This document shows positions 1 to 12,712 of a stretch of 64,000 nucleotides of DNA, piece by piece. Position 1 is the stretch's first letter; each line of letters begins with the position of its first letter. The notes under the pieces are model-generated. The model did not search any database and was not told the origin of the DNA. It saw nothing but the letters and a program-made list of their open reading frames with translations. The stretch spans positions 1-64,000 of the forward strand of contig JAZKJV010003371.1 of the NCBI GenBank assembly GCA_037367405.1. The letters run 5' to 3'. This DNA comes from Ottelia alismoides. Its lineage: Eukaryota > Streptophyta > Magnoliopsida > Alismatales > Hydrocharitaceae. Both the position numbers and the translations under genes were made by a program.

Positions 1-2503
1 TTATATTCAGCACCCAAATTCTGGATGATTTCTATAATGGCAGGATCAGACATAAGCATTTTTCAAATTTTTCATTTTTTTGTGTTTTTTCATTGCTTCA
101 GGAAAAGGAATATTTACAAAATCTTCACCAATTTCATTCAAAAGAGTGTCCATATTGTTGTGTACAGATAGATGGCAAAAAGGGATGGATTCATCTACAT
201 TGGTGGACCAAAAATGACAGGCTCGGCTTCAGGTGATGGCGTTGGACTCGCTGCAGGTGCAGTGCTCCTCCTGTCAGGAACTGGCTGTGAGGTAGGTGCA
301 GGCGTCTCCAATGCTGGTTGATCTCCACCGAGGTTGCTGCTATCTTTTTGTGTTTTTCTATTTTCTTCTTTTTTTGTGATTTTTCTGGATGCTGGTGCTG
401 CTCCCAAAATGCTGCTTGTCCCTGGTGTTGGCTGGACTGACGATTCCCCGTCAGATGCAAGATGCTTTCCCTTCGCCATCGCCGATGGCTGGAGTGTCCT
501 ACCGCTCTTGAGAGTAACATCATTAGATAAAAACAATTTAATTCACCTGATTCGGGTTGGACACTGTCGGCTACCTGCTCCTTGCGTCGGAGTTGTTCGG
601 GTTGGCTTCGACCTGGGCTGGTATGATGGTCTTGACTGCCGTCAGGTCGTCGATCTTCTGGGTCATCTCAGCCATGTTCTTCATTAACTGCTCTAAACAG
701 GCCAGGGCCGGATTAACCGGCACAATTTCAGAGGAGTCTCCCTGCTGGGGTCTAGAATGTTGATATGGCGGCTGAGATTGTGACTGATAACCTTGAGAGA
801 ATTGGTGAGGAGGAGGTTGGAGGAATATTGTGCATTTTGTTGATTGTATTGAGCAGCCGGTTGCTAATGATATCCCTGTCCGCGATATCCGAACTGCTGA
901 GGACCATGCTGGTAATTCTGCCTCCAGGTATTTCCATTAGATGGAGGCTGGTACTTGTAGGAGGGCTGGAAGGATCTCCCACCCTACGGCTGCTGATGAT
1001 AGGGCATGTTGCCCATGTTCTGACCCTGAGAGTGTCCCTGAGGATGGGTCAGTTGCGCTTCATTGTTCCATACGCCATTGATCTCCTTAATCAGTGGCGA
1101 GGGTGGAGAGAACTGCTTAGAGTAGACTGGTTGGGACTCAGGTTGGTATACAACCATCTGTGATTGATGCTGCGGGGGCTGCTCCAGAACCTGCACGTAG
1201 TACACGTGCTGGACAGGCTGGGGCTACGGTGGAGTCGGCTGAGGGTTTTGCTGCATTGTAGGCTCCTTCTTCTCAGCGTTCGGCTCGGCAGAAGTAGACA
1301 CAGTGTTGCACATATTTGCATTCAATGCACGAACGAGTTGCTCCAGCTGTTGGGAAATCTGATCGAGCTTTTCCAGACCCTGTGTCCTCTTATCAATGAC
1401 TGCCAATTTTTCGAGGTCCTGCGACCTCTTCTCAACGATATCCACCTTGGACAAGTGGCTCCCAATGATGCTCAGGTTGGAGCTCTCATCCTTATCCTCG
1501 GTGTGAGAAGCCATGTTCACTGGCTTGCTGATGGCGGTTGGTGGCTTCATGTATGCTCTGGACGAGGTTTACGTGGCTTCTCCTTCAGCCATTTCCTCGA
1601 AGACATTCCATACCACGTCCTTGTCCTTGTTGAAATGTGAACCGCCGCAAGCGGCATCTACAAGCTTTTGGCTCTCAAGTGATAGCCCCCCAAAGAAATG
1701 TTGTACGAGACTGGTCTTTGGAATTTCATGGTGTGGGCACTTCTCCTGCAAGTCCTTGAATCTCTCCCACACTTCATGGACAGTCTCGTGGGGCTGCTGG
1801 CAGAAACTGGAGATCCGGGCGCGCATCTGATTCAATCACCCGAAAGGATAGAATTTATGGAGAAATGCAGACTTCAGCTCCTCCCAGGTCGTGACGACCT
1901 TCCCAAGATGGTCAACCCAATATAGGGCCTTGTCTTGAAGGCTGAAGGGAAACGCGGTCATCTTGACTACCCCTAAAGGAATTCCGGGGTAGTGAGCAGT
2001 GGCATAGATGCGGCCAAACTTCTTGAGAAAAATGTACGGTTCCTCAGTGGTGTTCCCGTGGAAAGTAGGAAGTAGCGACAAAAATTGCGGCTTCAGCTCG
2101 AAGTGGGCATGCATACGTGGAACCTGAATCCACTCAGTGATGCGTCCCGCTCCTGGGTTGTATGTTTTCTTGAGTGTAGGCTTTGGCTGCGGTGGATCTA
2201 CTTCTACTGCTTCAAATTTGGGTCCTCCCACTGAGAACTCATCTCTAACTTCATGAAAATTAGGATCATAGTTCGGATCATCCTCTGGTCGGCCGTCTCT
2301 TGCGTCGGCCCTCCTCTTCAGATCGTTCAGCATATCTTGGAAAGCGGTCTGGGCCAGGGCTTGGTTAGTCAACTGCTGCTGGATGGCTTGAATGGAAGCC
2401 AGCAGTTGACTGTTAACCTCATTCTGCGTGGTGTACTGCCCTTCCCCTATATTGATTTCAGGTTCATGTTGGGGTTGTGGTCCCTTTCCTCTTCATCTGC
2501 CAT
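1..2503 (-). pseudogene. E1 gag and gag-protease linker, Athila-type, decayed
   Basis: This is the capsid-encoding part of a Ty3/gypsy element read leftwards. A start is plausible at 2503 (MADEEERDHNPN). A frameshift near 2450 leads into one long frame containing the retrotransposon gag core at about 2370-1570, with motifs such as LQDKALYWVDHLGKVVTTWEELK and VWERFKDLQEKCP. A Gln/Pro/Tyr-rich tail follows and no CCHC zinc knuckle is seen. Five stops interrupt this same frame: TGA 1836-1838, TAA 1569-1571, and TAG at 1224-1226, 984-986 and 864-866. Further left are a TLKSGR motif typical of the Athila gag-protease junction, a lysine-rich linker and an NIPFPEAM block like the start of the protease region. 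Protease and pol lie outside the window. Particle formation is the family role; this copy cannot encode it. Confidence 0.88.
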
Positions 2504-4735
2504 CTCAGACTGAACTTGAATTGCTGGCTCGTGATCGGGTATACAATCTGCATGACGGAGTAAACCCTGATCAGTATCTTCTTGAGCACCTGCTATGGAG
2601 ATGAATCTGGGATTAAGGTCAATCCCAGAATGTTGTGAACGGAGCATAGGATATTGACTGAAATCAATCTCCATCCACAAGGGGTTGTTTCGGGGACAAG
2701 AGTAATCACCGGTTTAGCTGATGGGGAAGAGCTAGTTCGGGTTGCGAGTCCATCCCGAATAGCGGATTTATTGGGGAAAGGCAAGTGTTGAAAGAAGTAG
2801 AATAGGGGAGGTCCAAGGAGACATCCGCAAGATCCGAATTGACTTCCTGGAGATCACCCCTCTTTATTGAAGACATTGCCGACAAAGAATCGATGTGGGC
2901 GTCGGCGAGGTCCCGACTAAACCATCCGTGTGACGACTCTTGAGAAGGCTAAGAGGAAAAGATAATGGATGAAGAGCACGATGGTAAACAAGAAATAAAA
3001 CGATTGTAAAATAGCAGAAGGCCTCACAATGAGCAAGGATCAAATAGAAGGAGAACAAAATTTGCGCAAAGGCGCGATATTTTTGATCTTGACTTAAATG
3101 CAACTAGCAATCAAACACAAAACAAGGGGATTCACCAACTCAACGCGTGAAGCCGTGAAGGTTCGGCTTTTATCTTTGTAATTTTTATCTTGAATTCAGG
3201 AAGTTATCTTTCAACGAGTCCTTAGAGGGCTACGCCTATAGGAGCGAGAGTACTGCCAGAAAAGTATCCCCGTACTTGTCCTCCTCCTGTGTAACCTGTA
3301 GCTTGCACTTTTTGAGGTCCTTGTAACCCTTCCTGGATCCCTACTCAGCCAAAGAAAAGAGGGAGGAAGCCGATAGGCGAAACCGATACTTCGGATCTCG
3401 CTCGCAACGGAATCACCCGTGAGCGTGCAAGATCCTACTCGGACGCAGACGGTGAGACAGACACGCCCGTGAAGGCATGGCCTATGCTCGGTACATCGGA
3501 CAAGGTTGATGCTCACATAATAGTGAGTCACCAACGGCGACCAAGCCCTACTCGCCTACGTACGATAGTAGCGCCAATACTTCGGAAGTACAGGCGATAC
3601 ACAAGGCAGCCACAAGCTGGGTTTTGGGCTCTAATCCTTACAAAGCACTCAACTCACTTGGAAGGAGACCTTCCCATGCAACCTGAATACAAGTGAGGGT
3701 GTTGCTCTCCCCAATCAATGAGTCCAATTACCAATTTTTATTTAGGTCAAAGTTTTCTTAGCAATCCCTTTTTTAATTTTTTTTTGTTATCGCTTCTTTT
3801 GAGTAAATTCAAACAAGCGCCTAACGATTTTTGTGTTTTCTTGATCCTACTTTGTCCAAAAACAGAGGGAGAATAGAGTCGGAAAAGCCAACGCAAGTTG
3901 GCACCAAGATGGAAATCTCACCTTTGTGCCTAAATGATGGATGCAAAGTAAGAAGACTTACAGCAAATCCCAGCTCTCTCCATGCGGGATGCAAAGTAGA
4001 AATTTATAAACCTAACTACATGCCAGTATGCAAGGCGGAAATCGTCCTAAGATAGGCAACTGCTAGCGTGAAGAACCACAAGCTAACCATTAATCTCCAA
4101 TCCTAAGGTCCGGTCTAGGCTCACCCCTCCTTCTCTCGACACATCGAGTTTAGGAGAAGCGCTTGGTGGGGTGAGCTCGCGGCGCGCGGATCAAAGAAGA
4201 GTGAATCAACTGTTTAATTAAACTAAGTCCAAGCACGAGCTATAGGTACATGCAATTGTTGTTAAGGTGTTTGGACCTAATCTAATCGATCAAGAAATGC
4301 CTAGATCTAAGGGCTCAATCCATAAAAGAAATGGAAAAGAAAACAAAATCAGAAAATGACAATCAGAAAACACGAAGAAAATCGCGGTGAGCCCCCGGGT
4401 GAACAAACACCCGGAAATTAGGCCCGAAGTGTCTGAGAGTCCAAGTCCGGTATTATTACAAATTAATCAAATTACTCTCTCTCACAAAAATAAGAAAAAG
4501 TCTAACTATCTCTCTCTCTCAAGCTCCCCTGCTCTCTCCTGCCGGCTATGGTAGAATAGCTGGCTCCTCCTCCTAAGGATGCACAGGATCCCCTAGGTGA
4601 TCCTCATCGGTTAGCGGTCCCTTGCAAGAAAACAAGAGAGGTGTCAGACAGTTCAAAACAAATTATGCACGAAAAACAAATAATCAAAAATGGCTAAGAA
4701 AATAAAAGACACAAATGTACTCTACAAGCTGATGC
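2504..4735 (-). other. E1 5' leader (untranslated region before gag)
   Basis: Non-coding stretch between the E1 primer site and gag. It shares blocks with the other leaders here, including one near 3236-3700 that matches about 54080-54500 in E5. A GTTAGGCG / AGCGATAAC block (minus strand, near 3780-3830) also occurs in the E3 and E4 leaders. I see no gene in it. By analogy with retroelements, the leader should carry packaging and dimerisation signals. Confidence 0.7.
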
Positions 4736-4753
4736 TCCCTGGCAACGGCGCCA
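4736..4753 (-). other. E1 primer-binding site (tRNA-Asp)
   Basis: On the minus strand this reads TGGCGCCGTTGCCAGGGA, complementary with one mismatch to the CCA-ended 3' terminus of plant tRNA-Asp. It lies two bases from the LTR end, which fixes E1 as minus-oriented. Confidence 0.92.
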
Positions 4754-5799
4754 TTTGAAAAACGAGAAAGCGAGAGCCGCTAAATAGTGGTCTGACAAAT
4801 CAGACTCACTGTCGCTGAGGCGACTACTCAAGCCTTCCCGTTCGTCAACAATTAACCCACACAATCAATCAATCAAGAGCAAGGATTAAATTTTATTATT
4901 CCCTACTAAAATGTACAATGGCAAGCAAGTAGGGGTCGAACACAGGAAACAAAGGTGTAGAGTATAGACAAAAGTCAAAACCTAGGTCCAATAGACTACT
5001 TAGCCAACCTAATTTTTTGTGGGTTTTTAATTTTTTTATTTTATTTATTTACTCTTTTTTTAAAATTAGTATTTTGGTTTTTAATTTTCTGATTTTTATA
5101 TTTTATAGTTTATATTTTTTATTTTTTTTTGGAATATAAAAACAATGTCATAAAAGGAGTGACAAAATATTTATAAAAATGTGCAAAAATAGTCAAAAAT
5201 TCAGAAATAAAATCTTTTTGGTATTTTTATAATTTTTTACTATTTTTGTGATTTTTGGGTATTTTTCAGAGTGTTTTCGGTATTTTTAAATAGCAACATA
5301 AAGGAAAACAGGGAATTAGCTACTAGCTGGGAGTAAAATGGGAATCAAAAATATCAAACAGCCATAAAATTTTTCCAAACTATTTTTCAAATAACGATAA
5401 TAAAAAGAGGAGACTACAGAACTTGAGTTTACAATTTTTGGAGTTTTCTAGAAATTTTTATATTTTTTTGAAGTTTTTAGGTATTTTTGAATTTTTAAGG
5501 TTTTTCTTTTGAAATTTGTAGTGGTTTTTGGACTGACACTAAAGTAGGTCAAAATACACAATAGGGAATTTTTTTTGTAATTTTTAGAGCTCTTTTAATA
5601 TTTTTTTGGTATTTTTTAAGCTAGACAGTGCTGAAATAACATGTTTTTGATTTTTAATAAATATAAAAATGCAATAAAAATAAAAACTAAAAATATAGCA
5701 TACAAGTGCAAGTTAACAGGAGCTTAAGTTAATTTTTATGGACTTTTTGGCTCTTAAATGATGCGTGAAATAAATAGATCAAACACACAAAAATCCTAA

Positions 5800-6200
5800 G
5801 CCTAGCAGGGGTATATATGCAATTATAAGAACATCCAGGGGCTTAGGTGCAAATTTCACCAAAATACACGCACAGAACACGTGATCTATCATTTACAGGG
5901 GCATATTTGCAAATACTAAAACCCAGCAGGGCAAACATGCAATTATCCCAGAAATATATTTAAATCACTACGCACAGGGGTATAACTACAAATAGATGAA
6001 AGTTTAGGATTGAAAATGCAAAATACCCAAAAGACACGTGCCCGATCACGAGAGGTGACGTGGTCGTGGACTGAAGTGCAAATAAAATAAGTTCGGGGGC
6101 CTAAGTGCAATTATTACAAAAACTTTTAAACTTCAGATGAAAGTTTTAGGGCTAAAATGCAAATACAAAAAAATGCTTGGGTTTAAAGTGCAAAATACCC
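5800..6200. repeat. Dispersed GGGG...TGCAAAT motif array in E1 LTR
   Basis: About ten imperfect copies of a motif close to GGGGnnTAnnTGCAAAT recur every 25-50 bp, for example near 5811, 5837, 5896, 5925, 5976, 6096 and 6150. A similar series lies at about 56940-57250 in the E5 LTR. The function is unknown. Confidence 0.55.
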
Positions 6201-7383
6201 AAGATCTTGATCGTGCGGTCGAGGGAGCTTCACTTGGACACGTGTCAGCTCTGGGACGTGCGATGACACTTCGGCCAGGACGGCTAGGATTAGATCTGGT
6301 GGTGCAATCGGACGGTGATGAGACGCCAAGATCCAACGGCGACGGTGGCGTCTGGAGGGGCTCCTGATCCAACGGTGGGGAGAGGTTCACGAAGAACAGT
6401 CCCCCCGGCGAGCTTTGGTTGGCGACTACGGCCGACACACGGCTTCTCCGGCCCTAGGATCAAGGGCAAAACGATCCTGGGGCCCGTCCGCGTCTGAAGG
6501 AGGTCTCAGGCGAGCCTGAGACGGCTTGGAGTGGTCGGACGGCGGAGGTGGCCTGGGCAGCTGCTCCTGGGGTCTTCGAGGGTCGATGGAGCCTTCTCCT
6601 TGGCTCAGACCTGCATAGTTAGTCACACAAAATCCAGGCGAAGCTGCGGGTGTCTTCTGATGGCGCGAAGGAGGCGAAGGTGGCTCGGACGATGAGCTCC
6701 GGCGAGCGGCGGAGAGGAGAGCTTTGATGGCTCGATCTGGGCGAGATCGAGGTGGGTGGAGGGGTGGAGCGGAGCGACGGAGCGACGAGGAAGAAGATGG
6801 AGGTGGTCTTGGCGTCTATCGAGGATGGAGGTGGCCGGAAAGTGGAGGCGGAGCTAAGCTCCGTCGTGGGCTTTGATCGAGGATTCACGGCGAATAACGC
6901 GAGAGAAATCTAAACTGCTACTAAGCTAATCTATGCTAAGCTAGGGCTACAAGAAAAGGAAAAGAGAAGGGGGTGAGGCTCACCAGAGACGTCGGGATGG
7001 AGGTCGCGGCGGAGCTCCGGCGAGGGATGGATCTACTTCGATTCGTCGCCAGATGACTCAAACCCAGGCTCTATTCGACTCCTGCTGTCACCAGGAACAC
7101 GATGGGCTAGGGGTTCTCGGGTGGATTTGGCGGAAGAAGGATCAAAGGTCAAAGGGAAGTCAGGGGGAGGCTTTTGAATGGTGATCGACAGGCGAGAAGA
7201 ACGAGGGTCAACCGCCTCGATCAGCGGTCCACAACCCCAGAAATCCCTTGGGCATGAATTACCACTAATCGAGGAGCAAAAACTCAGAAGGCATCAACAT
7301 GATTTGGTGCAAGGTCAATCCTAGAAAATGGTGAGAAGAAGAGACAAAAATGCATCTGACAATAGGCACAGGGGGCGGGTCAG

Positions 7384-7405
7384 ACAGTTGACCGGGGTCA
7401 ACTGT
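7384..7405. promoter_or_regulatory. Palindromic W-box pair in E1 U3
   Basis: ACAGTTGACC and GGTCAACTGT form a perfect 10-bp inverted repeat around GG. TTGACC is the core of the W-box bound by WRKY factors. The equivalent place in the E5 LTR (58447-58464) has the same arrangement. Regulation by WRKY proteins is inferred. Confidence 0.5.
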
Positions 7406-8530
7406 CCAGGCCCTCTAGTTGGTCCACGTGGACTAACCAGAAAAACCCCCCTGGAAAAAGATTTTAAAAATGATTTAAAAATACTAGATGACATTATTAT
7501 AATTAAGTTAAAAAATAAAAAATGTTTATAAGTTCCTTATTATAGCCTATATAGGTATAATATCTACATATTTTGTTCCTTTATTTTTATTTTGTGTATT
7601 TTAATTTTATTATTTTTTTAGTATTTTATAAAATTATAAAAGACTTTTATACACATAAATATATTTTTGTTTTATTTTTCTGATATGTTTTGTATATTTA
7701 ATAAAATATAAGTAGGTATTGTATAGGTATGTATATAGGTATAATACCTGTGTATTTTATATACATTTATTTTTATTTTGAGTTTTATTTGGGTTTTTAT
7801 TCATGTTTTAATGTACATAATTATTATAAATAATTTTCACAAAATTATAAAAAAATATAAATATACAAAGATAATGATTAAAGAATAAAGTGAATATTTT
7901 AAGCTGTACAAGTATACAATGTGGGTCCAAAACTCAACTTTCAAACCGTAGCTCTTCCAAATGCGAAAACCACAACCATTAAATAGATTATTTTATTCTA
8001 TATACAATTAAAGGTGAGTTTGCTGCATTTGGAGTTTTCATTTGTGAGATACAGGTCTGGGAAGTTGGGATTCTGGATTTTTAGTCAGACCATAACTTTT
8101 TATCTGTACATTATTTTTCTGTGAAATCAATTTTGTATTTTTCTTTATTTAATTATCTACAACTTTCATGTACAAAGTTTCTTTATTTGATGTATAAAAA
8201 GTAGAACCAAAAATGGGTCCCGAAATGAATAAAGAATAAATTAATAAATATAGGTATTTGGCCCTTATCTCCCCCTACTTTATTCCTTGTCGATCTATTC
8301 ATCAAGATGCCTAGGTCTCGGGGTTTCGGGTCATAAAATATTTACAATATTTTATTCTTTTTCTTTTCTTTTCTTTATTCTATAATTTTGGCATTAAAAA
8401 CAGTATTTTATACACTTTTTACACACATGCATGAATGCTAAATTACTCTATTTAATGTTATTTTCAGGCATTTGCTAGGGTTTTTGAGGCCAAAATGATA
8501 GAATAAAGATGATGAAATGTGGAATCATCA

Positions 8531-10734
8531 CCACCAACCTCGTCAGAGCTCGCACATTTGGTCAAGTGTCGATTGTAAGCTCCCCTTTCGCCAGTCATTT
8601 TGGTTCCTTAGGATATCAGTAGCTCAGTGTAGGTTTGCATTTCATATTTAGAGCATAAATCCATTGAGACTCTTAACTTCTTTGATCGGCAGTGCCCCAG
8701 CTCCGCCACCTCATTCCGATCATCTTAGCCAAGCTCTGCCTCTACTATCACCTCCATCATCTTCCCCTCTACATGCTCTCTGCCTGACGCACTCCCGCCT
8801 ACTGTGTTCTTGCACAGAACATGCAGTCGACTTCCTCCTCTGCCACCGCTCGTCGAAGGAAGCCCATCCACCTCATCCCCCGCTCATTCCACTACCTAAA
8901 CTAGCTCGCCGCTTCACCAGGTTTTGCGACTAAGCCCTATAGGTCTTGTTGAAGATAGGGCCCCTTTTGGAGCCCTGTAGAGTGGCAGGAGGTACCTCCT
9001 AGGTGGATCGTCATCACTGGAGCAATCTAGACCTCCCGCACCCTTTTGGGCCAATCACCTGTGCATAAGGACATCAGCAAGCTTTTGGACCTACATGTAG
9101 TGAAGAAGAAGCCAGGGAGCGTGAGAGTCTATGGGTCAAAGAAACGAAAGGCGGTTGCTCTTCATTATTCTGTGCGAGGAGCAGCAGTCGTTCGATCGTT
9201 CCTCTCCCCCAGATCGAACTACAGTCATTGGATGATGTAGCACCAGCACCGTCAGATCTACGTTGAAGATCTTTTTTTTTACCGCTCATCATGGAAACGG
9301 TATCGTCCTCTCTCGTGCAGCCACATGGATAAGTGAAGAGAGTGGAGCCATTCGATCCAGCCGAGTATTTGGTTTTTTTCACTTCTAGCCCAAGGCATTT
9401 TGTGTATCTATTGTTCAGAACTCAACTTTCATTTGCCGCTTATTTAATTTTCTAATATTTGCAGTAAGGCCCTCGGATATTTTGTTATTTGCATCTAGGT
9501 CCGCGTCACGTCACCTCACGTGGTCGCCCACGTGAGGTGGGAATTTTGCGGGCACGACCCTCGGTTTTGGTGTATTTTTAATTAGTCTCATAACTTTTTA
9601 TTTATGTTATATATATGTTTGGTAAAACTGCAAATTAGCCCCTATACTTTCCGTTATATATAAAAATGCCCCTATCAGTAATGTAGTTTCTTGTTATTTT
9701 ATATATTTAAATAAAATATCAATTATACTCAAAAAACAACAAAAATAGGATTAAGTCCATGTTGCATTCTAGTTTCATGCCACATTTTTATTTTGCAATT
9801 TAGGGACCTTTTTACTATTTTATAAAAATTGAAAAGAATACTTTTTTTTCCATTTTTAGCTTATAAAATTCATAAAAATATAAAATGTTTTTTAAAATTC
9901 CAAAAAATATATATTTTGTATTTATTTAGTTATTTTACGACATAGAAAAAAATCTCTACAAATTATAAAAGAAAACTCTTAAAAATTGAAAAACCCTCAA
10001 AATACTTATAAAAATCTACAAAATTCCAAAAATAATGTTTCCTATTTTATATTTTTCTTTATATTATTATTTATATATTAAAATTAATTTAAAGGAATTT
10101 TAATTATATTTGTTATTTTTTACATCCATTTTAATTTTGCCTATTTAATTAAACCGTGATTTAAGGTATTTTTAACTTTAAAAATATAAAAAATTAACAA
10201 AATTTTCTAAAAATTGCAAAAATAGTACAAAATTATTGAAAACCCATAAATATTTTAATTTCTTTATTTTGATTATTTTTATTAGTATTTATATCTACCT
10301 TAGCCTACTTTGTATATATACTTTATATATAGCTATAGTATTTATTTTTAAGACAAAAAATATAAAAATGTAAAAATATAAAAGAAAATATAAAAACAGA
10401 AAATTAAAAATAAAAATATATATAAAACAAAAATAAAAAAATAAAAATTAAGAGCCCACAAAAAATACAATTTGGCTGAGTAGTTGAGTGATAAATTATG
10501 CTTTGAATCTTTTTCTCGCCTGCTCTACTCCATTGCTTCTTGTGTTTGACCCCTACTTGCTTGCCATTATACACTATTATTAGGGTATAATAAATTTTAA
10601 ATCTTTCTTTTAGTTGCTTAATTATCTATGTGGGTTAATTTTTGAAATAGCAAGAGGATTCGAGTAGTCGCTTCAGCGACAATGAGCCTGATTTGTCAAG
10701 CCATTATTAGCGACTCCCATTTTTTCGCTTTTCA
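8531..10734 (+). repeat. E0: 3' portion of a plus-oriented gypsy LTR
   Basis: A GC-rich segment (about 8660-9400) is followed by an AT-rich segment ending CGCTTTTCA at 10734, which matches the outer end of the E1-type LTR in the opposite orientation. E1 interrupts it at 8530/8531, so its start should lie left of the window. The base after 10734 belongs to a minus-oriented LTR fragment, as expected if E0 was inserted there (candidate target duplication GTATA). Confidence 0.7.
9512..9539. promoter_or_regulatory. Paired CACGTG hairpin in E0 LTR
   Basis: CACCTCACGTGG and CCACGTGAGGTG form a perfect 12-bp stem with loop TCGC, so two G-box cores lie in one hairpin at the boundary from GC-rich to AT-rich LTR sequence. 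Comparable hairpins occur in the E3 and E5 LTRs. Confidence 0.6.
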
Positions 10735-11160
10735 GTATAGTATTTTTTGTAAACTTAATTTTGTATTTTTCTATATATTATTATCTATAACTTTCATGTA
10801 CAAAGTTATTGATTTGAGTTGTAAAGAATAGAAAATAAAATGGATCCCAAAATGGATTTATTGATGAATTAAAGAATAAGAATTTATTGGATTTATTGGC
10901 CCTTATCTCCCCCTAATTTATTCCTTGGCAACCCAATCATCAAGATTCCTAGGTCATAAAATACCTTTGGCATTCTATTCCTTTTCTTTTTCTTTTCTTT
11001 CCTTTATTCTATAATTTTAGCATAAAAACAATTTTATATATAAAGTAAATGGAATAAATAATGGGTGTTAATCTGTACAACATAATGCTATTTACATGCA
11101 TTAGCTACGGTTTTTAAGGTAAAAATGATAGAACAAATGTGATGAAATGGATATTCATCA
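10735..11160 (-). repeat. E5-type 3' LTR fragment (left copy)
   Basis: The first 426 bp of an E5-type LTR on the minus strand, starting TGATGAATATCC at 11160 and cut off at 10735 where the E0 LTR ends. It aligns with 44952-45362 and with the start of the E5 5' LTR near 59225-59653. Confidence 0.85.
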
Positions 11161-12712
11161 CCCCCCATATACTTGCCTTTGCTAGTCCCTAGCAATCACT
11201 TATGCAATAAGTGTAGAAAATGAAAAATAAACAAAAGAAGAGGAAATGACTTGGAATAATCGTCGACTTTTAAACTAATCTTTAATAAAGTCAAAGTTTG
11301 GAGCATAGAGAAGGCCTTTGGATTAATGGTGTGTTCAGAACCACAATGAAATCGGGAAGCATGACATAACAGTCCTCAGATTTCCATACTCGTATCATTC
11401 AATCCAATTTACGGCCATGTCAAAACCATCCTCTCAGGCGCATACTCTTGGTACTTTAAAATGATGGAACCATGTGCGTGAATTTGTTCAGCTCTTCCCA
11501 GACAAAACCATTGAACCATCAAGGTGTCTGCTCTTCTGGTAGCTCGTCCTCATGGAGAGATATTCCCTTCTAAGGTCAGGTGCTCTTGGTCTTTACAACC
11601 GAATGGGGGAGAGAAGTTAGAAGAGTGGGAAGAGAAGTGGGAATGGACCAGTGTAGTCTTCATTCCCTTATGAAGTCGGTCAGTGCAACCGATTCTTCAC
11701 CAAGAAGCAGGCTTTTTCTGAAGCTCCAACTTTTGTGGAATTTTTGGTATAGGCTTATTTGGATATTCTCTTTGACTTCGTAGAACTTTTGCGTTCTTAT
11801 TTGTGCCCCGATGGATATATCATCTTTTTTTCCATCCAATGTTTTGGGGTCTTGGAAAAGTTGCGTCGGTAGACCATTTTTCATCCGAAGCATTATCTCA
11901 ATCCATCATTAGTATTTAGATATCATTGTTACCAAAAGAAGTGGGTTAGAGTACCGGTGATGGCAATCCCCAAGAATGGTTATTGAGCCACCCTTGACGA
12001 AGCGACCTTGCATCGTCCCGACTTAGACTCAAGATTTTTCAACAGTTCATCTGGGTTGAGCTAAGTGCTAGGTGTGAGGTTTCCAATCAAGTCACTATCT
12101 CAAGAGTCGTACTGACGATATGAAGGCTTTTATTAAAGCACATTAAATAAACTAATGAACATAGTCTAAGGAACCTAAAGAATCAAGTCAAGGTGACCTG
12201 AAACATCTCCACTTCCAGTCCTCGATGGGTTCCTCTGAAACTAGGTGTATTAAGGTTTATTCCAAGCTCCAATCTTCGGACTTTATTTTTACATGTTCAA
12301 TTCTTTATATTATTCCAAAAAATGCAAATGTTATGTACAATACAAGGAAAATATTTTTGTGATGCCATTTTCTAATTTTGAACTTTTGTGGATTTTTGAA
12401 AAAGTATTGCAAATTTTTATGCATTTTTTTAAGAATATTTTGCAAATGTTTTTGGACTTTTTTTTATTTTGAAAATTTTTAGGGATTTTCACAATAAAAT
12501 GACTTTTGGCACAAAAAGGAAGTATGTATAGATATTTACACGAGCGTGCCTCTTTTTATTTACAAGAATTGAGGATGGAGGATTTACATATTGAATGTTA
12601 GTTGTTTTTGTAGGTATGTATATACAATTTGTAAAGAATTTATTTGAATGATGTGTATATTCCTCAAACTTATTTGAAAAAGGTTTTACAAATAATTTTG
12701 AAAATTATAGTC
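11161..12712 (-). mobile_element. E5 3' internal spacer, left duplicated copy
   Basis: Immediately beside the LTR the minus strand reads GGCAAGTATATGGGGGG (11161-11177), a polypurine tract abutting TGATGAAT. The rest is the non-coding spacer between pol and the 3' LTR, parallel to 45363-46906. I see no gene in it. It stops at 12712 where E4 begins. Confidence 0.82.

Larger units (their letters stand above)
4756..8530 (-). repeat. E1 5' LTR (about 3.8 kb)
   Basis: On the minus strand the LTR begins TGATGATTCC at 8530 and ends TTTTTCA at 4756, two bases before the primer site. It has a conserved start shared with the E4 and E5 LTRs (8530 to about 7900), an AT-rich stretch, a GC-rich stretch (about 7450-6200) and an AT-rich end. 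A weak TATA-like ATTCAAAAG (minus) lies at 7172-7180, about 205 bp from the W-box palindrome, the same spacing as the good TATA box in E5. The partner 3' LTR is off-window, so no target duplication can be checked. Confidence 0.88.
10019..12712. repeat. Segmental duplication, left copy
   Basis: This stretch matches 44236-46906 nearly base for base, including the abnormal junction where a plus LTR end meets a minus LTR fragment (10734/10735 and 44951/44952). Its right edge is exactly the first base of the E4 5' LTR. The right copy continues past that point without interruption. Unequal exchange explains both facts. Confidence 0.85.
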
